Assembly: GCA_964611645.1 (NCBI GenBank)
Contig: CAZTAO010000003.1
Span: 1 to 64,000 of the forward strand
Length of the DNA stretch: 64,000 nucleotides
DNA from: CAZTAO01 sp964611645
Lineage (GTDB): Bacteria; Armatimonadota; UBA5829
Direction: 5' to 3'
In this document: one piece after another, positions 42,406-50,869 of the stretch
Numbering within the stretch: position 1 is the first letter of the stretch
How the letters are laid out: each line of letters begins with the position of its first letter
Translations under genes and position numbers: made by a program
Notes under the pieces: model-generated
The model's input: only the letters and a program-made list of their open reading frames with translations
The model's database searches: none
Told to the model about the DNA's origin: nothing

Positions 42406-45050
42406 AAACTGCTCTCCTCGTTGTGATCCTGATAATTGTGGCCGCAGCCGCATTCTGCATTCCCAGCGCTGATGGCCTCGTGCCCTTCGTCCCGCCGTGG
42501 GACGACGCTTCGCACGGTCCAACCGACCTCAGCTCGCTTCTGCCCAAACCCGCAGGTAAGCTGGGGTTCGTGAAGGCAAAGGGCGCCCACCTTTACTCCG
42601 GCAAGAACCGGGTGCGCTTCTTTGGAGTGAACTTCACCACCACCGCCTGCTTCCCAGAGCCTGCCGAGGCTGAGAAGATTGCAGCCCGGATGGCCAAGTA
42701 TGGGATCAACTGCGTGCGCTTCCACCACATGGACGCGTCCTGGATAAGCGAGGGCATCTTCGAGGATGACAAGCGAACCATCAGCCCGCAGCGGCTTGAG
42801 AAGCTGGACTACTTCATTTATCAGCTCAAGAAACACGGCATCTACACCAACCTCAACCTCCACGTCAGCCGGGAATATCCCAACATGCCCAACTACCCAG
42901 GCCGCCCGGGCTTCTGCAAGGGTTTGGACATCTTCTACCCGCCAATGATCGACTCCCAGAAGCAGTACGCCCGTGACCTGCTCACCCACGTGAACCCGTA
43001 CACCAAGACCAGGTATGTGGATGAGCCGGCGGTTGCCATAGTCGAGATCAACAACGAGAACGGCTTGGTCTGGACGTGGGTGACGTGGGGTCTGGATGGT
43101 ATGTCGCAGGAGTACAACACGGAACTGTCGAGACTGTGGAACAACTGGCTCAAGAAGAAGTATGCTTCCGACGAGAAGCTTCGACAGGCTTGGAAAGCCG
43201 CCAACGAACCCCTGGGTCCTGAAATGCTCAGGAACCCCGACTTCAGCGCCAATGAAGAAAGCTGGGTGGTGGAGAAGTTTGCTCCCGATGCCGCGTCGCT
43301 GGAAATCGTGGAAAGCGCTGGTTTCGACTCCGCTCAACCAGCAGACCGTTCATTGAGCGAAGTCGAAATGAACAACGGCGGGGCATCTGGTTTCGACTCC
43401 GCTCAACCAGCGGGGGGCAGGTTCGCGAGAATGCGAGTGATGAAGACCGACGGTACGGCGTGGCACGTCCAGCTCCAACAGCCGGGGGTTAGCCTCAAGA
43501 AGGACAAGACCTACACTCTCACGATCAAGCTGCGGGCGGACAAGAACCTGCAGTTGGGTGTATCGGCGCAGCATTCCGGCGACCCCTGGACGGTGGTGTG
43601 GTCTTCGCAGCTTCCCGTGGGGCCGGAGTGGGTCGAGCGCAGGCTTGTAGTCAGGCCGGATCGCGACGACAGTCGACTCACGATCAAATTCCCGACTCTG
43701 GGCGCGCAGACGGCGGTGGTGGACTTCGCGCTGGTCTCGCTGAAAGAGGGCGCGCAGTTGGATGACTTCCCCGGGAAGCTCGGGGAGTTCTCGATGGTGC
43801 GGCGAGTCGATATCGACACCATATCCCCGGGCCTCCGCACGGACTGGCTGCAGTTTATGTGCGATACCGAGTCGGACTACTGGGTCGATATGAAGGATTA
43901 CATCGTGAAGAAGCTGGGCAGCAAGTCGCTGATTGTCGGCACTGCCGCTCCATTCAGCCCGACGGCCACTCAGGCCAAAATGGATGTGGTCGACGCCCAC
44001 AACTACTGGCAGCACCCGCAGTTCCCGGGCGCGGCGTGGGACGGCGCCAACTGGATTGTGGGCAATGTCTCCATGGCGGGCCAACCCGGCGGGGGCACCC
44101 TGGGCGAACTGGGCGCGCAGAGGGCGTTCGGCAAGCCGTTCATCGTCACCGAATACAACCACTCCGCTCCGAACACTTACGCCTCCGAGGGCTTCCCCGA
44201 GCTGGCGATGTACGCCTGCCTGCAGGATTGGGACGGCATCTTTGCGTTCGACTATCTGAGCGACAAGACCTACACCCAGGCCGACAAGATCAACGGTTTC
44301 TTCGATATCGCGCATCACCCGACCAAGATGGCGTCGCTGGTCGCTGCGGCTTCGATGTTCCTGCGGGGCGATGTGAAGCCGATCTCGGAGACTCGGTCCG
44401 TGAACCTGGCGCCGGCCGACTGGGCATATCTAATCCTCACCGGCAATCCCTGGTCGCTGGGCAGTTCAATGGGGTTCACGGGATCCGACGCGATGCAGCA
44501 CAGGGTGGGGCAGACTACAGGCAAGCCATCCTCCTCCACCGCCCGGAGCACTGCGACCGCTGAGGGGGTCTACCGCGCACAAGGGATGCTCTGGGACACT
44601 GTGAAGAAGACCGTGACTCTCAACAGTCCCAAGTCCAGGCTCTTTATCGGAAGCTGCAAAGGCGAGAGCGTGAAGCTGGGGGATGTGTCGGTCCAGGTCA
44701 CAAAGAGCCTGCTGGATTGGGCCGCGATCACCGTCACCGCGATGAAGGGCAGTTCAATAGCAACTTCGCCCAGCATACTCATCACCGCCACCGGTTATGC
44801 CCAGAACACCGGAATGATGTGGAATAATGACCGGATGGACAGCGTAGGCTCCAACTGGGGCACAGCGCCCTCTCTGGTGGAGTGCATCAGCGCCCGGATC
44901 ACAGTCCCCGCGCGCAAAGGCCTGAGAGTGTGGTCGCTGGATGAGCGCGGTCAGAGAGCCAGGCAAGTTCCCGTGACCGTTAAGGGCAAACAAGCCAGCT
45001 TCACCATCGGGCCCGAATTCAAGACTATCTGGTATGAGGTGGGGAAATGA
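42402..45050 (+). CDS. Exported GH5-like glycosidase split by a carbohydrate-binding module
   Basis: 882 residues with a signal peptide (about 1-24). The barrel starts with FFGVNFTTTACFP and CVRFHHMD (about 73-111), has the acid/base Glu219 in EINNENG, and resumes after an inserted beta module (about 278-460) to reach the nucleophile candidate Glu584 in IVTEYNHS. Residues 307-339 (FDSAQPADRSLSEVE, then FDSAQPAGG) are two translated copies of a dispersed repeat at the edge of the insert. The C-terminal 200 residues are a beta domain. Coupled by a TTGA overlap to the SIS-like gene and by ATGA to the next. Confidence 0.8.
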   Translation: MKTALLVVILIIVAAAAFCIPSADGLVPFVPPWDDASHGPTDLSSLLPKPAGKLGFVKAKGAHLYSGKNRVRFFGVNFTTTACFPEPAEAEKIAARMAKYGINCVRFHHMDASWISEGIFEDDKRTISPQRLEKLDYFIYQLKKHGIYTNLNLHVSREYPNMPNYPGRPGFCKGLDIFYPPMIDSQKQYARDLLTHVNPYTKTRYVDEPAVAIVEINNENGLVWTWVTWGLDGMSQEYNTELSRLWNNWLKKKYASDEKLRQAWKAANEPLGPEMLRNPDFSANEESWVVEKFAPDAASLEIVESAGFDSAQPADRSLSEVEMNNGGASGFDSAQPAGGRFARMRVMKTDGTAWHVQLQQPGVSLKKDKTYTLTIKLRADKNLQLGVSAQHSGDPWTVVWSSQLPVGPEWVERRLVVRPDRDDSRLTIKFPTLGAQTAVVDFALVSLKEGAQLDDFPGKLGEFSMVRRVDIDTISPGLRTDWLQFMCDTESDYWVDMKDYIVKKLGSKSLIVGTAAPFSPTATQAKMDVVDAHNYWQHPQFPGAAWDGANWIVGNVSMAGQPGGGTLGELGAQRAFGKPFIVTEYNHSAPNTYASEGFPELAMYACLQDWDGIFAFDYLSDKTYTQADKINGFFDIAHHPTKMASLVAAASMFLRGDVKPISETRSVNLAPADWAYLILTGNPWSLGSSMGFTGSDAMQHRVGQTTGKPSSSTARSTATAEGVYRAQGMLWDTVKKTVTLNSPKSRLFIGSCKGESVKLGDVSVQVTKSLLDWAAITVTAMKGSSIATSPSILITATGYAQNTGMMWNNDRMDSVGSNWGTAPSLVECISARITVPARKGLRVWSLDERGQRARQVPVTVKGKQASFTIGPEFKTIWYEVGK
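43320..43411. repeat. Two in-frame copies of the TTTCGACTCCGCTCAAC repeat
   Basis: A 23-base unit occurs at 43320-43342 and again, identical, at 43389-43411. Its exact complement is at 8390-8412 in non-coding DNA. Between the two, TTGAGCGAAGTCGAAA (about 43353-43368) is an inverted copy, so the segment folds on itself. The frame stays open. Confidence 0.85.
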
Positions 45051-45733
45051 GTAGACGAATACTGTTCCTTGCTTTCGGCATGGCGGCGCTCTGCACAGTC
45101 CTCGCATTCTCAGCCGCAGGTCAGGCAATCTCCGCGCCATTCGACTACCAGTGCAAGTTCAGCAAGGGTGGGTGGAGCGACACCGACTGGATGCTGGTAA
45201 AGAGTCCCAACTGGGACTATTTCGGGAACTGGGTGCAGGAGCGAGACCACATCCGCAATGCCACGGTCGGGACCTCCGCCAAGGAGATCGAGGCCACAAA
45301 CTCCTACACCAGCATGGTGCTGAGCCGCAAGGTTGGGGGTGCGGTGGAGATTTCCAGCACAATGAGCTTCGACTTCAGATGGGCCCCGCTGATTGTCATC
45401 GCCGACGACTTGGGCAAGAGCAAGGACGGCAAGCCCGAATACCGCAAACACACCGAGATAGTCCTCTACAACGAGGGACTGAACCTCTGGCAGCACTCCT
45501 ACAACGACGGCAAGCCATCCTACATCAGGCTTGCCTGGTCGAAGCTCAAGTTCCTGCCAAAGCATAAGTACGATCTCAAGGTTGCGATATCCGGGAAAGT
45601 CATGACAGTTACGGTCAACAACCACGAACTAGGCTGCACCAACCTCGACCTGCCGGATGACTTCTACGTCGGCATAACCGGCTGCGAAGGTATCAACCGG
45701 TTCTACGACTTCAAGGTGAAGGCTGAGAGATGA
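45047..45733 (+). CDS. Exported beta-sandwich protein of unknown function
   Basis: 228 residues with a signal peptide (about 1-29). The mature part (FDYQCKFSKGGWSDTDWMLV; then VEISSTMSFDFRW; HKYDLKVAISGKVMTVTVNNHELG; FYVGITGCEGINRFYDFKV) has the strand order of a concanavalin-like lectin sandwich (LamG/DUF1080 type), which often binds glycans. The ATG overlaps the GH5-like stop (ATGA). It closes a three-gene coupled run and may help that enzyme bind its substrate. Confidence 0.7.
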   Translation: MSRRILFLAFGMAALCTVLAFSAAGQAISAPFDYQCKFSKGGWSDTDWMLVKSPNWDYFGNWVQERDHIRNATVGTSAKEIEATNSYTSMVLSRKVGGAVEISSTMSFDFRWAPLIVIADDLGKSKDGKPEYRKHTEIVLYNEGLNLWQHSYNDGKPSYIRLAWSKLKFLPKHKYDLKVAISGKVMTVTVNNHELGCTNLDLPDDFYVGITGCEGINRFYDFKVKAER

Positions 45734-45764
45734 GTTGGTGGCCGGCCTGACGCTGGGCTGGAAC

Positions 45765-46442
45765 CTAGGAGCTCTGCCCGTTCCCGCCCTCCGTGTCGGG
45801 TTCTTCCTGGTTTCTCCTGTCCTCGTCTGTGAAAGCGACCCTGTTGGTTCTTTTCTGCCTGAAGTCTGACACCTGAGCTGACGTAGATGCCCACATCTGC
45901 GCGTTGCCTCTGCTGGTCTTGTTGAATGCCATAGTGGAGTCGTGCGCTACGCCGTAGTCGTGGGCGTCCATTATGGCCTTCAGGTCGGCGCTCAGGAAGA
46001 TGAACTGCCACACATCCGCATCCTGATGGTGCCGTATCATTTTTTCTATCTGGTCTTTGCGGAACTCCCGGCTGGCGTTCTCCTCACCATCCGTGACGAT
46101 CACCATCACAACCCGCTCCGGCCTGTCGGCTTCCGGCATTTGGGCGAGCCTCATCTCCAGATCGTTCATCCCCATTCCCATTGCATCGAGGAGCGGAGTT
46201 GAGCCGCGCGGGACAAACATCTCCCGATTCAGTTCCCGGACCTCCGCAATGGGCTTGAACTTGTGGATCACCTCGTAAGGGTTCTGGGAGTCGAACTGGA
46301 CAAGGGTGAGAGTCATCTCTCCAGGCTCTGCCTTCTGTGACGCAAGAAAAGCGTTGAACCCGCCGATGGTATCATCCCTGATCTCCTCCATCGACCCACT
46401 TCTGTCGAGAATTACAGTGATGTGCGTGTAGTCTGTCTTCAT
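45765..46442 (-). CDS. Von Willebrand factor A domain protein
   Basis: 225 residues, cytoplasmic by absence of a signal. Nearly the whole protein is one VWA domain with a complete metal-binding MIDAS: DRSGSM (residues 13-18), Thr82 in GSTPLLDA and Asp118 in TDGEE. The C-terminal 45 residues are polar and disordered-looking. Such stand-alone VWA proteins bind partners through the metal ion. The ATG at 46442 has AGGAGGCGG. It lies beyond the secretin gene on the same strand with a hairpin between, so it is probably a separate unit; a clear TATAAT lies upstream at 46516-46521. Confidence 0.85.
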   Translation of the reverse strand: MKTDYTHITVILDRSGSMEEIRDDTIGGFNAFLASQKAEPGEMTLTLVQFDSQNPYEVIHKFKPIAEVRELNREMFVPRGSTPLLDAMGMGMNDLEMRLAQMPEADRPERVVMVIVTDGEENASREFRKDQIEKMIRHHQDADVWQFIFLSADLKAIMDAHDYGVAHDSTMAFNKTSRGNAQMWASTSAQVSDFRQKRTNRVAFTDEDRRNQEEPDTEGGNGQSS

Positions 46443-46605
46443 AGTCCGCCTCCTGATCTGCCGTGTTTGGGTTGGCCGCGAGTGTTCTGAACCTCGCATC
46501 GACAACCACCCTTCCATTATATACACGGGCGCTGACAACACTTGGCAGTATCAAGGTCTGAGGCAGAAATACCTGAGGAATTCTTCCGTGGCGATACCGA
46601 TGGCG

Positions 46606-46633
46606 GAAACCGGTCACGAGTGCGGCCGGTTTC
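46606..46633 (-). terminator. Stem-loop beyond the secretin gene
   Basis: GAAACCGG / CCGGTTTC with a 12-base loop, about 30 bases past the secretin stop on the minus strand. No T run follows, so the call as a transcript end is tentative. Confidence 0.4.
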
Positions 46634-46664
46634 GTTGTGACTGCTGTTTGCCTTGGCTTGGCTG

Positions 46665-47225
46665 CTAAGGCGTGGCTGCGGGAGGTGTCGCTTCGGGGAG
46701 TTCCTTCTTCATCTCGGGAGAGCCGAGGTTGCCCGGGGTTCCTTCGCTGATGATATGGGGGGTTACGATAATGATGACTTCGCTCTTGGTGAGTTGGGTC
46801 GATGTCCGGCGGAAAACCCCTCCAATAAGGGGGAGGTCACCCAACAGGGGAACCTTGCGCACGCTGCTCGAACTGATCTCGTTGGTCAGGCCACCTATCA
46901 CAATGCTCTGCCCGTTCTTGACCCTCAGATTGGTCAAGGCTCTGCGGAACGTGATCTCCGGAAGGCCGTTGGACCCCTTGCCTGTCACGTCCCGGACCTC
47001 CGGCTCGATCCGCGCATCGATCACTCCTTCGGGTAGTATCACACGCGGTGTGACGCGCAGGAAGATGCCTGACTTGATGGTTTCAATGGTGGCATACTGG
47101 TAAGCCAGGGAGCCGCTGAGGATCGAGAAGTAGGTCTCTTTGCCGATCTCCAGTTCCGCGGTCTGGCCTTCGGCTGTCGCCAGCCTGGGGTTCGCGCGCA
47201 GCTTGCCGCGTCGGTTCTTCACCAT
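46665..47225 (-). pseudogene. C-terminal part of the split secretin gene
   Basis: 186 codons from an ATG, in the same frame as the upstream piece; the frame is actually open back to 47264. It holds the secretin core: GKLRANPRLATAEGQTAELEIG, the beta-barrel gate strands, and the C-terminal signature VPLLGDLPLIGGVF..T..TKSEVIIIVTPHII. All that a PilQ/GspD-type outer-membrane ring needs is here except the N-domains, which are in the other piece. An internal start at 47225 would yield a barrel with no signal peptide, so it is unlikely to work alone. Confidence 0.8.
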
Positions 47226-47264
47226 TGCGGTAACCTGGGCAATCTCATTGTTCGCGATTGTGGA

Positions 47265-48287
47265 TTACACCAGGTTCCCGGCTTCGGCGGCAAGGTCCTG
47301 CGACAGCCACCGCGTCGCCCAGTCTATGCCCAGATCCTTCAGAGCGTCCTCATTGAGTTCAACTACCACCGCATCCAGCATGATCTGCGTGGGGGCGTAG
47401 TCAAGCGCGGTAATATCGGCTTTGATCCTGCTTATCAGACCGGGCGGGGCGGTAATCACAACTCCGTAGAGGTCCGGCAGCCCTGGTACTGTGCCTGATA
47501 TGGAGGATCCCTGTGATGTGTTGTTTCGATTTGTTCCGCTCTGCTGGTCTCTCCGGGACATAGTCTGCGGAGTGGCGCTCACAGCCGACAGATACCGTCC
47601 GTAGGGCTGCGACAGCAGCGAGATTACCACTTGCGGAGCGGTGTGCTTCAGCGGGAAATACTCAGTCTTGGTCAGCAGAGAGAAGTTTGGGTTGGCCGGA
47701 TCGGGCAGGCCGACCAGGTAGAAGCCATCCATCTTTGCGAATGTGAATCCACCGGACATCAGCAGCATTGTGAGCGCGCGCTCCAGTTCCATATCCTTTA
47801 TGTCCGCCGATACGACTCCCTGGACAGTTGCGTCGGCGAGGATATTCACCCCAGTCTGGGCGGAGATGTCTGAGAGCGCCTGCCGCAGATCGGTCTCGGA
47901 GAACACGTTTGTTATCAGCGGGATGCCGTCCGGCCCCACAGCGGTTACTTTCGGCGCTGGTGGAGGCGTTGGGGCAACCGGTGCGGTATCCGCCGGAGTG
48001 GCAGCTTCCGGCTTTGGCTGATCGGGGACGACCGTGCTTTCCGCGGGCTTAGTAGGCTCGGGCAGAGGCTTGGCGACTGCGCCGGGCTTGGCTGGCGCGG
48101 GTTTGGCCTTGGTCACACTGCCGGGCTTAGCGGCGAAGCATGTGCTGTCAGGGGCCAAGCTGGTTACCGCGCCGAGAAATACAGCGATCATAAACACAAG
48201 GCTTGTTATCCTGGCGAACTGGGCAGATCGAGTGCGCTTGTCATGTCCGAAAGGCGTCGGGACCTTCCGCGCAAATACTCTGAGCAT
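47265..48287 (-). CDS. N-terminal part of a secretin (PilQ/GspD type), ending at an in-frame TAA
   Basis: 340 residues. A hydrophobic signal segment (about 28-50) is followed by a long Pro/Ala/Lys linker (55-115). A secretin N-domain (STN-like, about 122-190, with FSETDLRQALSDISAQTGVNIL) and a second N-domain (about 195-305) come next. The chain reaches LNEDALKDLGIDW, the usual entry to the barrel, then stops at a TAA (complement of 47265-47267). The next codons continue the secretin in the same frame, so one base change separates this from a full 540-residue protein. GGAGGAAA precedes the ATG. The gene follows the PapD-like gene by 53 bases. Confidence 0.8.
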   Translation of the reverse strand: MLRVFARKVPTPFGHDKRTRSAQFARITSLVFMIAVFLGAVTSLAPDSTCFAAKPGSVTKAKPAPAKPGAVAKPLPEPTKPAESTVVPDQPKPEAATPADTAPVAPTPPPAPKVTAVGPDGIPLITNVFSETDLRQALSDISAQTGVNILADATVQGVVSADIKDMELERALTMLLMSGGFTFAKMDGFYLVGLPDPANPNFSLLTKTEYFPLKHTAPQVVISLLSQPYGRYLSAVSATPQTMSRRDQQSGTNRNNTSQGSSISGTVPGLPDLYGVVITAPPGLISRIKADITALDYAPTQIMLDAVVVELNEDALKDLGIDWATRWLSQDLAAEAGNLV

Positions 48288-48340
48288 GCGTTTTCCTCCA
48301 ACTGCTGGTGCACTTCGGGAACTTATGTTCCCGGTCGAGT

Positions 48341-50071
48341 TCAGTGCTTAACGGTCGGCTTCTTGGCAACGGGCTTTGGCTTCACAGCCGGTGACTTGGG
48401 TTTGGTCGGGGTCTTGGGGCTAGCGCCCACGCCAGGCTTGGCTTTGGGCAGCGGGATCGTGAAAGGAAGCTTCACAGTCTGGGCCGGCAGCGCCTTGCCT
48501 GCGCTTACTTCCGCAACCAGCGTATATTTCCCATTGGCCAGAGCACGGGTCCAATCTACACCAATGGTCTTTGATACGCCGGGAAACAGCGATTCGCCGA
48601 AATCTGCCGCAGACACCGCATCACCTACTCGTGACCCGCGTGAGTCGTGCAGGATGAATGAGACAGTGGGTGCGATCCGAACGTTTCCTTCGTTCCTGGC
48701 TTTCACCGAGAACATCAGTCCCGCAGTAGACGCCGGGGCCACTGCCAAGCCTGTTGCCGATACTGCGGGCTTTCCGGTCGCCTCCGGGATGACAGTCAGC
48801 ATGCCGGCACCAGGTACGAGTTTGGCGCCATCCTGAGCCGTGGGCTCCACCAGCAGGGCCGCATAGTACTCACCCTCAACGCCCTTTTCCGGAATTGTCG
48901 CGGATATTCGCACCTTACCGGACGCGCCGGGGGCCAGGCTGAGTGACTCCGGGCTTATCTCAAGCCACTTCGCCGCGCTCCGGGTAGCTTCCGCCGGGTC
49001 GCACGGGCGCATCTCACCGTTTTGGGTTATCTGCCATCCTGCCAACTTGAGTTGGCAGGACACCGGCTTATCCAACTGGTTCTTCACCGTCACATTGGAG
49101 AAACGGCGGGATCCGAGAGGTCCCGCGATGATCGTTTCGCCTGGGGTGATAACGATGCCTCCGGTGTCTGCGGCGACCAGTCCCTCGTTGCCGACCGGTG
49201 TTGCCCTGCCGGCAACGACCGTGAACGCCTGGGCTCCCCGCTCGCCGATGCGCATCCCTTGGACCCGCATACTCACGCCGGCGATGTAGTTCCCATCCCG
49301 CAGAGAGCGGATCGCTGTGCTCCGGAAGTACCTCGGGAATCCGGGGATCACCGTTCCCTTGCCGGACTTCAGTGCTCCGCTCCAGACTCGTCCCCCCGAA
49401 GCGTCGCGAATTTCGGCTTGCGCGTCCATCTTGGCATGGACATTGCCGGAATTGTCGACCAGAGCCTGTAGTTGCCACGTGCGCGCGGCGGTTGTCGGCT
49501 TGGCGTTAGCTGCTCCACCAGATATGAGCTCGACGGCCTTTACCGTGGGTTGGGGCCGCAGAACAGCCCCCTTCGCGACGGCCATCACCACAACGTTGGA
49601 GCGAAATGAGAGGCGAATGCCCGCCCCAGCTCCTGCCTCGGCCAAACTTGCCTTGGGGGGCATACCATTTACGGCGATAACTGCGTAGTATCCGCCTGAA
49701 CAAGTCCGGGGGAAAGCCATACTACACTTGATCTGTTGAGAAGACCCTGGAGCCAACCTGAACTTTGCCCGTGAGAATGACAGCCAATCCCTGGCGCTGC
49801 GAGGCCCTTCTTTGAGAGTACCCACGGAAAGGCCTTCCTGGTTCATTGTATAGTCCTGCGGGATCATTTCGCAGTCGAGGGGTTCATTCCCGGAGTTCGC
49901 AACTCGGAGAATAAACTGCTTCCTGGCGCTTCGGGAGCCATCTACGCTGACCACTGTGGGTGTGACATCTAGTGATGCTCTGGCGTCCCCTGTGAACAGG
50001 AGAATGATTGCCGCCGCGCAGGCACATACTGGAGCCAGCACAGCCATTCTTGTTCGAAGTACTCTTATCAA
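48341..50071 (-). CDS. Exported double PapD-like chaperone or surface protein
   Basis: 576 residues with a signal peptide. Two copies of an immunoglobulin-like pair occur, about 33-290 and 300-540. Each opens with a strand rule such as SARKQFILRVANSGNEPLDCEM or RRFSNVTVKNQLDKPVSCQL, contains WL(S/E) and an AxLAPGSxxxIK or SLAPGASGKVR loop, and a G(G/E)YYA(V/A)x turn. These are features of fimbrial chaperones and DUF916-type proteins. A Lys/Pro tail ends the chain. The start is a TTG at 50071 or an ATG at 50047. It lies just before the secretin in the same operon, suggesting a role in surface fibre assembly or as a secreted adhesin. Confidence 0.7.
   Translation of the reverse strand: MIRVLRTRMAVLAPVCACAAAIILLFTGDARASLDVTPTVVSVDGSRSARKQFILRVANSGNEPLDCEMIPQDYTMNQEGLSVGTLKEGPRSARDWLSFSRAKFRLAPGSSQQIKCSMAFPRTCSGGYYAVIAVNGMPPKASLAEAGAGAGIRLSFRSNVVVMAVAKGAVLRPQPTVKAVELISGGAANAKPTTAARTWQLQALVDNSGNVHAKMDAQAEIRDASGGRVWSGALKSGKGTVIPGFPRYFRSTAIRSLRDGNYIAGVSMRVQGMRIGERGAQAFTVVAGRATPVGNEGLVAADTGGIVITPGETIIAGPLGSRRFSNVTVKNQLDKPVSCQLKLAGWQITQNGEMRPCDPAEATRSAAKWLEISPESLSLAPGASGKVRISATIPEKGVEGEYYAALLVEPTAQDGAKLVPGAGMLTVIPEATGKPAVSATGLAVAPASTAGLMFSVKARNEGNVRIAPTVSFILHDSRGSRVGDAVSAADFGESLFPGVSKTIGVDWTRALANGKYTLVAEVSAGKALPAQTVKLPFTIPLPKAKPGVGASPKTPTKPKSPAVKPKPVAKKPTVKH
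49038..49059. repeat. Near-perfect palindrome inside the PapD-like gene
   Basis: CCTGCCAACT and AGTTGGCAGG, 10-base arms around TG, encode part of CQLKLAGW. Whether it is an inserted repeat or chance coding is unclear. Confidence 0.5.
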
Positions 50072-50107
50072 TCTGCGTTTACACCATCCCGCCTGATGAC
50101 TAGCACA

Positions 50108-50142
50108 CGGGCCGGGAGTGAACGAAAGCCACTCCCGACCCG
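50108..50142 (-). terminator. Stem-loop between the two exported-protein genes
   Basis: CGGGCCGGGAGTG and CACTCCCGACCCG pair at 12 of 13 positions with a 9-base loop. It sits in the 96-base gap after the gene at 50168-50869 and could end or attenuate its transcript before the PapD-like gene. Confidence 0.45.
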
Positions 50143-50167
50143 CAGGTGTTCAATTACGTTATATAGA

Positions 50168-50869
50168 CTAGATAACCGGCGAACTTACCAGAACCGGATC
50201 CATCTCGTAGTACCCATCGGGCTGATATCGATCAGGGCTGATCTCGCAGCGAATGGTGAAGTTGTGCATTCCAGCAGTGCCATCGTCAAGCAACCAAGCG
50301 ACGCCCCAGAGCTGACCACCGTTGCCGCCGGTCTCGTACGCGCCCGCGCGCTCTATACCGCTATTGTCCTTGAGGAACCACGCCACGGGGATCGGAGGCG
50401 CAGGAGGAAGAGGGACCGGAAGAGAGCCTGGACCTGGGCTGCTTCCGCCGAAGATGTTGTGCTGGAAATACAGCTTGGTGATGTCGTCTTCGAGCGGCTT
50501 TGCGTCCGGCTTGCTCACGAAGAGCCACTGACCGTTGTTGCTCGAAAGATAGCCGCCAGCAAACGCGCTGACTTTGGGATTGGCTCCCAGGTCTTTGCCT
50601 ATGTGGAAGTAGATGTCATTGGCATAAAACGCCATGCTCATCCACATTTCGATATCGGCGGTGACGGTGAACCCGTCGATTCCACTGTCGAGACCTTCAC
50701 GCCAGATGCCCAAGCCGCCGTTCGGGTCGTACACATAGCCAGCCGCTGTGTAACCACCGCTGACGACGGTCTTAACGTCATTGAACTTGCCCCAGCCGCC
50801 TGCCGGGTCTGCCATCGTGGCGCTGCACGCCAGAATCACAAGGGCCAGAATCAGAAATGCGTGTTTCAT
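50168..50869 (-). CDS. Exported protein of unknown function upstream of the PapD-like/secretin genes
   Basis: 233 residues with a clear signal peptide (KHAFLILALVILACSATMA, cleavage about residue 20). The mature protein is glycine- and aromatic-rich, with beta strands (FTVTADIEMWMSMAFYANDIYFHIG) and a proline-rich loop (PGPGSLPVPLPPAPPIP). It could be a structural surface protein or fibre subunit; no family is recognised. The ATG at 50869 has GAGGAG at good distance and is chosen over the TTG at 50887. Being first in the operon before the chaperone-like and secretin genes supports the idea of an exported cargo. Confidence 0.65.
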   Translation of the reverse strand: MKHAFLILALVILACSATMADPAGGWGKFNDVKTVVSGGYTAAGYVYDPNGGLGIWREGLDSGIDGFTVTADIEMWMSMAFYANDIYFHIGKDLGANPKVSAFAGGYLSSNNGQWLFVSKPDAKPLEDDITKLYFQHNIFGGSSPGPGSLPVPLPPAPPIPVAWFLKDNSGIERAGAYETGGNGGQLWGVAWLLDDGTAGMHNFTIRCEISPDRYQPDGYYEMDPVLVSSPVI

